Shown here piece after piece: positions 42,747 to 50,658 of a DNA stretch of 62,847 nt. The notes beneath the pieces are model-generated. The model was given only the letters and a program-made list of their open reading frames with translations, had not been told where the DNA came from and did no database searches. Source of the DNA: Vulcanimicrobiota bacterium (GTDB taxonomy: Bacteria > Vulcanimicrobiota > JAJTBE01). Location of the stretch: contig JAIORV010000010.1 in assembly GCA_021107945.1 (NCBI GenBank), forward strand, positions 1 through 62,847, written 5' to 3'. The translations under genes were made by a program, and so were the position numbers. Numbering within the stretch: the stretch's first letter is position 1; every line of letters starts with the position of its first letter.

Positions 42747-45700
42747 TTGCATCATAGAATAGTAAAAGAAAATAGAATCGGATCTTTCAACTTCTTTATA
42801 CGATTAATAACCAAACGATCTTTCTTTTTTTTATCCCTGATTCTTATACTGCTTTCTTCGACGGCCGGTATTTCATATTCATCAGAGCAAGGTTACACAA
42901 ACCGTTTCACGCTCTTATCTCCCGGCAAGATCACAGGCCCCGCGTTTTCCGATGAGAGTGTCTTCATCGCAAGAGATAATGACGGAATATACAAGTTGTC
43001 GCGGGACGGAAAAAAGGAGGGGTATATTGAGTTAAAAGGATCCTTTTCAGGTATTTGTGAGCAGGAAAATAGAATATATGTCCTTTATGAGTATAACGGC
43101 AATAGAATGATAAATGTTTATAAATCTTCCGATTTGGAGCTTGTAAAATCAATACCCTCCGGGGATTGTATTTTTATACGGAATTACAAAAACAGCATTG
43201 TCGCCGGTTGTAATGACGGGTTCAAGCTTATAGATTCCGATGGAAATCAGTACAGGGTATCGCTTTCCGCCGAGGAGTATTATCTTCCGGGGGAGGATGC
43301 AGAAGAAAAGAAAAAACTCTTTCTGCCGGATAAATCTATAAAAGCAGTATTTGTTGACGGCAACAAAATCATAGTTTCCTACATGATGGGAGAATCGCCG
43401 GAAGCCGGGGGCGATAAGAGATACAGGCATTATGTGGCGGTATATGAGGGGACGAAGAGAATTAACAGGTGGGAGTCGCCTCCTGTTGTTTATTTATGTA
43501 AGGATAATAAAGTGTTCACATCCGACATGTCCGCTTCAAATAAAATAAGTATATATTCAATTGAAGGAAAGAAGTTAAGTGAATTAAAAATCCCTAAAAA
43601 AACTGTGGTCGCTAAGAATATGGTGTTTAACAGGGACGGTTATGTCCTTGTCTTTACAACAGGTTTGAGTCATAAGGGAATGTATAAGATTCTTAATTTT
43701 GATATCAAAACGGGTAAGATATTGTGGCAATTTCCCGTCGGCGGCAGAATCGGCAGTCAGGGAGTCGCTTTCATAGAAAAAAAAATGTATGTTCTTCGAA
43801 ATGTCAGGGGCAGTCGGTATATCCTGGACAGGATTGACCTGGAAACAGGCGTTGGGGACGGATGTATATATCCCGGATATATGGGGCAATGTGGACTGAC
43901 GGCATATAACAGATTCCTTTATCTTACGGATATGAAGAGGATCAAATCAAGCAAGTTTCCCTCGCTATATGTTCTGAATCCGGATTTCAAGGGTGATAAC
44001 AAATTTACGGTTACGCCGCCCGATAGGCTCCTGTATTCATATGCCGAGTTAACTTATGCTTCAAACGAGGATCCCCGGTTCAAGAAATATATGAGCGGGA
44101 AATTCCGTGAAAATCCCAAACCATATGACAGAAAAATGATAAATGGTGCGGTTGATATTTATGATGGGGCAAGCAAGAGGAATCCGTTTAATCCGTTTCT
44201 TGAAATGTACAACATATTGGCAAAGCTTGAGGCGGGTGAAAGAGAAGACGAGTTACAGGCGCAGATAAAGAGTCTCGATGAGAAATGCGGGTATGATGTC
44301 TTCACCCTCTCTCTTGTGGGCGCGCTTTTCAGCCGATATAATTATGATGGTATCGGAGACCATTTTCTCGAGAAAGCTTCGAAATTCGCCCCGGCCGCGG
44401 CGGAGGATTACGAGAGGGCTTTTGCCACATTAATCTCATCACCCGGCATTCATTTCATGGGCGTAATCCGGCGGATGGCAGGCGATAATAAGCCTCGGTT
44501 CGATAGGATAGTTAAAATTGTTGATTATATGACAAAGATTATGCCGTCCAATGAATATAACTATTATATCTGGTCGTCGATATCACAGTTTTATGCAAGA
44601 GAGGGCAAGAAAAAAGAGGCAAATCTCGCGGCGGAAAAGGCAAGGTATTATTACAAGCATAACCAGTATTTATCATCAAGGGATATCGCTCACTTTGATA
44701 TGCTCTCGGTTCTGGCGTTAATTATGGGAATCCTTTTTCTTGTTCTCTCTATTTGGTTCAGCTTCAGAGCAAATCGCAGAAAAAATCATTTCCTGGCAGA
44801 GATCTCCGGACTAAAGCAGTTGAACGGCACCGCGGGACTTCTCCGGGAGCAGTTGAAGCCCGGTGAGAAGAATATCATGGGATTTCTAATAAGCCTTGGT
44901 ATTGTATCGATCCTTGTTGACGGTCTCCTTCTGCTCCTTATGCAGATAACCCACGAGACATACCGGAAGTTTTACAATGTGGGACTGGGGATATCCATAC
45001 TTATCGGATTGATAGTGGGGATATATCTTATTGCAACACGTCTCGGAATTGAGAGTAAATATTATGGAAAAGTTACCGTAACTGGAGATAAATCCTGGAA
45101 AAGTATTCTGAATAATTCTTTCCTTGCATTCATGAGTGAGCAGGAAAAGATTGTTCTAATATCTCTTTCAGTCGCAGGCGTGTTCCTTGCCTATGTCCTT
45201 CTGAACATTCTTGCAAATGTTATATTTATTCAGCAAATGCCCCTGTCGATGATGGGTGGGACTTATGGAAACGACAGGAGCTTGACTGTTTTAAAATCTC
45301 ACCTTAAAAGGAATCCAAAAAATCCATATACCCATCTTCTCATGGGATATGAGCGTCATATAAGGGGAGAATATGAGAAGGCCGAGGGTCATTACCTGCG
45401 ATTTCTCGCAAGGCATCCCCGGGACATAAACGCCAGCGCAAATCTTGGGTTGGTCAGGTCAAACAGGAATCCCGAGGAGGGAATATCCATCCTTGGAAAG
45501 CTTTCCCAAAACAGAGGGTTGAAAAACCTTTATAAATATGCGGACAGGACATATTATGATCTTACATTGCTTGAGAAAAAAGCAGTTTCAAAAGATGCGG
45601 TAAGTCCATATCAAAAAGATCTTGACGAGATGAAATCCGGGACGATAGAGGCGAATAAAATAGTCCACCCGGGAAAGCTCCTTCTTTTTCCGCCCCAGTG

Positions 45701-46454
45701 GGAGCAGGAGAAAAGGGGACTTGCCTCGGAAATGAAAATTTCGAGAATTTTTTATTCCTATTTCTTTCCTTTTATAAGCATAGAGGAAATTTACAGGGGA
45801 ATCACCCACAGACCGGCATACGGCATCAGTTATTTCGCCCTCATTATTACCGTTGCGGCCTACTGGTTATGGACAGTTATTCTCATCGTTTCGCTCTTTC
45901 TGGTGAAACAACCCATATTCATACCATTTTATTGCAAAAGGTGCGGAAAGCTTGTATGTGGGAGGTGCGCTCCCCCTGACGGCAGAAACTGGTGCGACGA
46001 ATGTTGTAAGAATGAAAGATACCACATTCCCGGCACTTTCCAGATAATTATCCCCGGGCTTAACCAGATCCGGAACGGTCACAGCATCCGGGGAGTCATC
46101 TTCATGATCTTGTTTTTCTACAGCGTTCTCTATTCGTTGCTTCTTTTTATCCCCTTGAGGGAGGGAAGTATTCTTTACTCAGGTGGAAACAGGTATATAG
46201 GATTTCTCCAGGCTCTTAATACGCCATATACAATATTTCCATATAATGTGACAAATGACCCGGTTCTGAGATGGTTCGTCACCGGTGTTGTGCTTGTTTT
46301 TATTTGTATATTTATCCTGAATGCCCTGGAGGTGTTTTACACCGGCAAATACAGGGAAGGCGAAGAGTCTTCGGAGATCGAGACACAGATTCTTGATTAT
46401 GCAAGGATCAAGAGGGCGAAGGAAGAAGTTGAGCGAAGGAAGAAGATAGTATGA
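42747..46454 (+). CDS. Giant membrane protein with PQQ-like propeller, TPR-like region and zinc box
   Basis: A 1235-residue protein. Order: N-terminal signal/membrane helix (about 20-45), extracytoplasmic beta-propeller-like domain (about 55-430), helical part (about 450-640), first membrane cluster (about 652-675, 713-735, 745-765, 800-830), a TPR-like region (about 845-935), another membrane helix (about 1030-1060), a treble-clef/B-box-like zinc site (FYCKRCGKLVCGRCAPPDGR, then CDECC; about 1062-1090), and two further helices. Start is TTG with GGAGAG upstream. In an operon after ECF sigma and anti-sigma genes, which suggests it is a target or a sensor of that pathway. I do not recognise the family. 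Confidence 0.82.
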   Translation: MHHRIVKENRIGSFNFFIRLITKRSFFFLSLILILLSSTAGISYSSEQGYTNRFTLLSPGKITGPAFSDESVFIARDNDGIYKLSRDGKKEGYIELKGSFSGICEQENRIYVLYEYNGNRMINVYKSSDLELVKSIPSGDCIFIRNYKNSIVAGCNDGFKLIDSDGNQYRVSLSAEEYYLPGEDAEEKKKLFLPDKSIKAVFVDGNKIIVSYMMGESPEAGGDKRYRHYVAVYEGTKRINRWESPPVVYLCKDNKVFTSDMSASNKISIYSIEGKKLSELKIPKKTVVAKNMVFNRDGYVLVFTTGLSHKGMYKILNFDIKTGKILWQFPVGGRIGSQGVAFIEKKMYVLRNVRGSRYILDRIDLETGVGDGCIYPGYMGQCGLTAYNRFLYLTDMKRIKSSKFPSLYVLNPDFKGDNKFTVTPPDRLLYSYAELTYASNEDPRFKKYMSGKFRENPKPYDRKMINGAVDIYDGASKRNPFNPFLEMYNILAKLEAGEREDELQAQIKSLDEKCGYDVFTLSLVGALFSRYNYDGIGDHFLEKASKFAPAAAEDYERAFATLISSPGIHFMGVIRRMAGDNKPRFDRIVKIVDYMTKIMPSNEYNYYIWSSISQFYAREGKKKEANLAAEKARYYYKHNQYLSSRDIAHFDMLSVLALIMGILFLVLSIWFSFRANRRKNHFLAEISGLKQLNGTAGLLREQLKPGEKNIMGFLISLGIVSILVDGLLLLLMQITHETYRKFYNVGLGISILIGLIVGIYLIATRLGIESKYYGKVTVTGDKSWKSILNNSFLAFMSEQEKIVLISLSVAGVFLAYVLLNILANVIFIQQMPLSMMGGTYGNDRSLTVLKSHLKRNPKNPYTHLLMGYERHIRGEYEKAEGHYLRFLARHPRDINASANLGLVRSNRNPEEGISILGKLSQNRGLKNLYKYADRTYYDLTLLEKKAVSKDAVSPYQKDLDEMKSGTIEANKIVHPGKLLLFPPQWEQEKRGLASEMKISRIFYSYFFPFISIEEIYRGITHRPAYGISYFALIITVAAYWLWTVILIVSLFLVKQPIFIPFYCKRCGKLVCGRCAPPDGRNWCDECCKNERYHIPGTFQIIIPGLNQIRNGHSIRGVIFMILFFYSVLYSLLLFIPLREGSILYSGGNRYIGFLQALNTPYTIFPYNVTNDPVLRWFVTGVVLVFICIFILNALEVFYTGKYREGEESSEIETQILDYARIKRAKEEVERRKKIV

Positions 46455-46477
46455 TTGCCCTGTATTGAAGACTGTTA

Positions 46478-46573
46478 TTTCACCAAAGAGGACACAGAGG
46501 ACGCAGAGATATCAATGTTTTTTCTCCGGTTATCCTCTACGAACTTTGCGGTCTTTGTGGTCTTTGCGGTTAG
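46478..46573. repeat. CGCAGAG and CTTTGCGG repeats
   Basis: TTTCACCAAAGAGGACACAGAGGACGCAGAG and then, inverted, AACTTTGCGGTCTTTGTGGTCTTTGCGG. The two arms pair as a long imperfect stem. Confidence 0.65.
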
Positions 46574-46621
46574 AAAACATGTTATAATAATATCACACCT
46601 GAGAATGGAAGGAGAATGATT

Positions 46622-47812
46622 TTGGCATACGAGGTTTTCATTCCGAAGCTGGGAGCGAATATGCTCGAAGGAAAAATAGAATCCTGGTATATTCAGGAAG
46701 GTGATGAAGTCGAGGTAGGGGAGCCGCTGTTCGATCTTGTTACGGACAAAGCTACGGTTGTTGTCGAGGCGGAAAACAGAGGGATTATAGCAAAAATGCT
46801 CGTGCCGGAAGATGTTGTTGTGCCCATCGTAACCACAGTCGCTGTAATCGCCGGGAAAGATGAGGATATATCGGATCTTCTTGCGGAAGTTGAAGAGAGG
46901 AAGAAAAAGGAGAAGGAGAAGTCTGAACATTTCCCCCCGAAAATTCTCGGTTTAAAAAGAAGCTTAACTCCAAAAGCAACAGGAAGAATAAAACGAGAAA
47001 TATCCTCGAAATTACAGGCAACCTGTCAAAAAACCAAAGCTTCTCCGAAAGCAAGAAAGACTGCCATGGAAAAGGGAATTGACCTTGCGGATATTATTCC
47101 TTCAAGTGAAGGTGGAATCATTACCGTTGAAGATGTGGAAAAACACATTGAATCAATGCCAGGGAAAAAGAAAGTCGTTATAATCGGGGCAGGGGAGTAT
47201 TCACGAGTTATTCTTGAAATTCTACAGATGGACGATAAAATTTCACCTGTCGGTTTCATTGACGATAATAAATCGCTTCATAATAGCGAAATATCAGGTG
47301 TTAAAGTTCTCGGAGGTAGTGAAATTCTCCAGGATCTCCCCGGTATGGGGATCTCTCATTTCATAGTTTCAGTCGGAGTTCCTAAAGTAAGGGCAGACCT
47401 TTTTAATCGGTGCCTTGGTTCGGGAATGTCTGCCACAAGCGCTATTCATCCCCGGGCATGTATTTCCGAGTCAGCGGTCATTGAAGAAGGAGCCGTAATA
47501 GAAGCCTTTGCCGTCATCGCCGTGAATTGCAGGGTTGAAAGGGGCGTTTTCGTTACACAGAATTGCTCGGTAAGCCATGATTGTGTCTTGAGAGAGTTCT
47601 GCCATCTCGCTCCAGGCTCCCATCTGGGAGGGTCAGTAATAGTCGGCAGGGGCAGTCTTGTCGGGGTGGGTGTGTCGGTTGCGCCTCATCTTGAGATAGG
47701 GGAGAATGTAATTATTACTCCCGGCACTTCAATAGATCGTACCATACACGCAGGCTCGGTTGTGGAGGGAGTACCCGGCAGGATTATCGGGAAGACTTCA
47801 TTTTCCATATAA
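46622..47812 (+). CDS. Fusion: lipoyl domain + E3-binding domain + NeuD/PglD-type acyltransferase
   Basis: A 396-residue protein. Residues 1-75: a lipoyl domain (EVFIPKLGANMLEGKIESWY) with lipoylation lysine about K43 in TDKATVVVEA. A charged linker follows, then a peripheral subunit-binding domain (SPKARKTAMEKGIDLADIIP, EGGIITVEDVEKHI; about 135-175) as in E2 of 2-oxoacid dehydrogenases. Residues about 180-395: a NeuD/PglD-type acyltransferase with a Rossmann-like start (KKVVIIGAGEYSRVILEIL) and a left-handed beta helix with SHDC and LAPGSHLGGSVIVG, including the likely catalytic His. So the usual E2 acyltransferase domain is replaced by a hexapeptide one. TTG start with AAGGAGA upstream; an ATG at 46616 abuts it. 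No E1 or E3 gene is nearby. Confidence 0.9.
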   Translation: MAYEVFIPKLGANMLEGKIESWYIQEGDEVEVGEPLFDLVTDKATVVVEAENRGIIAKMLVPEDVVVPIVTTVAVIAGKDEDISDLLAEVEERKKKEKEKSEHFPPKILGLKRSLTPKATGRIKREISSKLQATCQKTKASPKARKTAMEKGIDLADIIPSSEGGIITVEDVEKHIESMPGKKKVVIIGAGEYSRVILEILQMDDKISPVGFIDDNKSLHNSEISGVKVLGGSEILQDLPGMGISHFIVSVGVPKVRADLFNRCLGSGMSATSAIHPRACISESAVIEEGAVIEAFAVIAVNCRVERGVFVTQNCSVSHDCVLREFCHLAPGSHLGGSVIVGRGSLVGVGVSVAPHLEIGENVIITPGTSIDRTIHAGSVVEGVPGRIIGKTSFSI

Positions 47813-47855
47813 ATAAATTTTTTATGTCAGACTCAAGTCTATATATAATTACAGG

Positions 47856-48130
47856 AGTTACACATTTTTAAATAAGAAATGTGTGAAGCTGTCATCCTGA
47901 GCGGAATACGATCACTTTACTTTAATGAATGAAGCCTTGGCAAGAACGGGTCTTACTTACCTGCGATGTATTACACAGCGAAGGATCTCCTCTCCGGGGT
48001 TCTACTTCAAAATAATCCTCATTCCTTTCAACACTTGCCTCCTCTATACCGTTATACCGTTTGGGTTGAGATTCTTCGCTGCGTTATTCGGCGAACATAA
48101 GAAAGCTCCCGTCTTGAGGAAGTCGTCAGA
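47856..48130. repeat. GTCATCCTGAG-type dispersed repeat
   Basis: Runs from CAGGAGTTACACATTTTT through GTCATCCTGAGCGGAATACG, CACAGCGAAGGATCTCC and GAGATTCTTCGCTGCGTT to CGTCTTGAGG. Short open frames inside it are not genes. Confidence 0.75.
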
Positions 48131-48141
48131 TTAACCCTAAT

Positions 48142-48334
48142 AATGCATTTGGAGTCTTTTAATTGCCATATTGCAGCTTTTACCGGGGAAATAGTCCATT
48201 TATCACCAATATAAAATTATATCGGAGAATGCCTGAAAATTAATGCGATTAATTAACAATGAAACTTCGATATAATAAGTTCTCTGCGACCTCCGCGATC
48301 TCTGCGTTGAATTTAAAAGCATTATCCGGGATTA
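48142..48334 (+). repeat. 194-base dispersed repeat, copy B
   Basis: Aligns end to end with the reverse complement of 825-1018; the CGCAGAG part reads TTCTCTGCGACCTCCGCGAT here. It is nested between two pieces of the GTCATCCTGAG family. Confidence 0.8.
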
Positions 48335-48337
48335 AAG

Positions 48338-48420
48338 TAACTCATTCTTGATCCACTCAGAATGACAGTTTGCATGCTCAGAATAACAGAACTCACTCCT
48401 TATTTTGCGTAAGTCCTGAT
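48338..48420. repeat. GTCATCCTGAG-type repeat, partial
   Basis: ACTCATTCTTGATCCACTCAGAATGACAG and TTTGCGTAAGTCCTGA. With the two repeats before it, it fills 47813-48422. Confidence 0.65.
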
Positions 48421-48422
48421 AT

Positions 48423-49121
48423 TTATCCATCGAGATTCCTGATTACCTCTCTTACGATATTCCCATTTATCACTGGCGGAAGATCCTCCCGTAGGAAAAT
48501 ATCGTAACAAATAGCCCTGATCCTTTCGATTGATTTTCCGGAAGCGAATATAAGCTCCGAGATTGCCCTGTATGAGAACCTGTGTCCCGGACTTTTGACA
48601 GATGAATATTCAAGACGACGATGAAGTATTTTCTGGAGCTTGTCTTTTTGGATATCTCCAAGTGTCATTTTGTTAATTCTATAATTTGCCGGGAACCATC
48701 CCGAGTGATCTATATGTGATCCGAGAATCAGCTTGATCCCCGCCCTCATCCAGGAATCAACCTTCTCCAGGAACAGGCTTCTGTCAATCTCCTGTATCTC
48801 ATCAAGGATTATTATTGAAGGAGAGAAGTATGAGAAATCGGGAAGAAAATTGCTTTTCTCAAGATGGTAATACAGCACATCGAGTTCTCTTTTTTTGCAA
48901 TAATCCAAAATAAGCAGAAGGATTGATGTTTTACCGGCTCCACAATCACCGGTCACCTGGAATATGTCGCAGTGGGAATCGTCCTGTGTCGGGATCCTCC
49001 TGATTATATCTTCCTCCTCCAGTATGTACACTGACATAAATTCCTGCATCGACAAATTTCGGAAGGGATTCCCCGTATATCCCATATCATAATAATAATT
49101 TTCCACTCGTCTGTATAACAT
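48423..49121 (-). CDS. P-loop ATPase (ExeA/TniB-like)
   Basis: A 232-residue AAA-type ATPase. Seen: Walker A GDCGAGKTS, Walker B IIILDEIQ and sensor-like LILGSHIDHSG, then a helical lid. The N-terminus GYTGNPFRNLSMQEFMSVYI is typical of ExeA-like or MukB-type small ATPases that precede an NPFR motif. Start at the ATG at 49121; the frame is open 17 codons further upstream to a GTG, so the start is uncertain. It is divergent from the pseudopilin operon at 49303, and ExeA-like proteins work with type II secretion, which would fit (inference). Confidence 0.8.
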   Translation of the reverse strand: MLYRRVENYYYDMGYTGNPFRNLSMQEFMSVYILEEEDIIRRIPTQDDSHCDIFQVTGDCGAGKTSILLLILDYCKKRELDVLYYHLEKSNFLPDFSYFSPSIIILDEIQEIDRSLFLEKVDSWMRAGIKLILGSHIDHSGWFPANYRINKMTLGDIQKDKLQKILHRRLEYSSVKSPGHRFSYRAISELIFASGKSIERIRAICYDIFLREDLPPVINGNIVREVIRNLDG

Positions 49122-49302
49122 AATAAATTTCTTCCATTTTCCTTGACTTTTTCCTTTCTTGTAGTGATACACGAACAGGGAGAGAAGAGTTTTACCTGTG
49201 TTTTTGTAAAAATAAATAAAAAAAATTTTCTTCTTTAAAAGGTATTATAATTTCGGTAAAAAACTGTTATAATAATTACAAAGAAATAATGGAGTGAGTT
49301 TT

Positions 49303-49785
49303 ATGATTCCTGGTGGACTCAAGGGACAAAAAGGATTATCTCTTCTGGAGATCCTTGTATCGATAACTTTACTGACCACAGTTATGATGACTTTTGCCAT
49401 GGTTTTTCCCAGCGGATACCGACTTAGCAGGAAGAACCGCATGGAGACACAAGCCTATAGAGCGGCTGACGGTATATTGGATAAACTTCAAAACATCCAA
49501 TTTTTCGGAGCCGGGACAACCAAGCCTACAATTGAGAATATGCAGACATGGGATGTTGGCATATTTGCCGATGAGTTTGGGAACAGAATTGAGGAGCCTT
49601 TTTATTTACCAAACGCTTCCGATCCTGATCCCGGTATATATGTTAAGATCCTGGATCCCACCGTGGGTGGCGGCGGCACTCTGGCAAAAATTTCCGCTAC
49701 CGTGGCATGGCAGGAATCCACAAGCGGAGGCGTTATCACAAAGAAAGTAACGGTGTCGGGTTATCGATCCAGAAACCACCTGTAA
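49303..49785 (+). CDS. Type IV pilin-like/pseudopilin protein 1
   Basis: A 160-residue prepilin. The leader ends GLKGQKG and the mature protein begins LSLLEILVSITLLTTVMM, so the prepilin peptidase site is G/L with Glu at position 5. The C-terminal part is beta-rich (ISATVAWQEST). ATG at 49303 with TGGAG eight bases upstream; a GTG three codons earlier is the alternative. First gene of a three-gene operon. Confidence 0.92.
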   Translation: MIPGGLKGQKGLSLLEILVSITLLTTVMMTFAMVFPSGYRLSRKNRMETQAYRAADGILDKLQNIQFFGAGTTKPTIENMQTWDVGIFADEFGNRIEEPFYLPNASDPDPGIYVKILDPTVGGGGTLAKISATVAWQESTSGGVITKKVTVSGYRSRNHL

Positions 49786-49832
49786 CAAAATTAGTACCTG
49801 TATATTAAAATAATGGAGGACTTTTTTATCGT

Positions 49833-50594
49833 ATGATCTTGAAAAGAAAATGTAGCGGTATGACATTGTTAGAAATTGTCGTCACTGTGCTTGTATTCAG
49901 CGTCTTTTCCCTTATAGTGACCATGCTTGTGATTTCGGCACTGAGAAATTATACAAGAGGACAAATGATGCAGGATGTCAGGCTGAAAACAAATACGGCA
50001 ATGAGGATGATGGTTGACGATATAGGCAAAGCCTATACCCTTCAAACTCTTGGAGCCGGAACCTGGGTTCCTTCCGGGGTGATTTTGCCGAATCCATATG
50101 GAGATATTGGAATCACCGGGGATGATGGGAACGGAAAGTCAACCGACAGGCTTATTGTCGTTATCCCCTCTGTTGACACTTTTACGATAGATATCACAGA
50201 TCCGGTGGGTGAGGGACAGATGAGGTTTGTTGAGTATATTGTTCAATCCGGTGATAAAAAAGTACTTTTCAGGAATGTATATACTGTTGCAATATCCGGC
50301 GGCTCATACAACGGCTACGGCAGATCCGGCGAGAAATGGATGCCCGTGGGAGGTTTATATCTTCCCTCATCGGCCAATCCCAGCGACAGGTTAGTCGAAT
50401 TACCCGGTATCAATGATACAATCACATTTACGGTGGAAAGGCCAGAGTTGAATCCCAGGGATCCTTCATATAACGTGGATTATGACCGTCACCTGTATGA
50501 ATTATGGGTCAAGATGATTGAATATTACAGGGATGATATAAACAGGGCTGTTCGTTACGAGGAAAAAACTCAGGCGAAATCGACAGTAAAGTAA
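49833..50594 (+). CDS. Pseudopilin protein 2
   Basis: A 253-residue prepilin: MILKRKCSG/MTLLEIVVTV, with cleavage after G and Glu at position 5, a transmembrane helix to about residue 35, and a beta-rich C-terminal domain with charged loops (SYNVDYDRHLYELWVKMIEY). Longer than typical major pseudopilins, so probably a minor one (PilW/GspJ-like). Confidence 0.88.
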   Translation: MILKRKCSGMTLLEIVVTVLVFSVFSLIVTMLVISALRNYTRGQMMQDVRLKTNTAMRMMVDDIGKAYTLQTLGAGTWVPSGVILPNPYGDIGITGDDGNGKSTDRLIVVIPSVDTFTIDITDPVGEGQMRFVEYIVQSGDKKVLFRNVYTVAISGGSYNGYGRSGEKWMPVGGLYLPSSANPSDRLVELPGINDTITFTVERPELNPRDPSYNVDYDRHLYELWVKMIEYYRDDINRAVRYEEKTQAKSTVK

Positions 50595-50658
50595 ATATTA
50601 TTAAAATAAAGTGTTATCTAATTTTAAGATTCACAACTAAATCCGGGAGTGTGTATAA

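Noticed and set aside
47925-48134. A 69-codon open frame
   Set aside because: It lies entirely inside a dispersed GTCATCCTGAG-type repeat.
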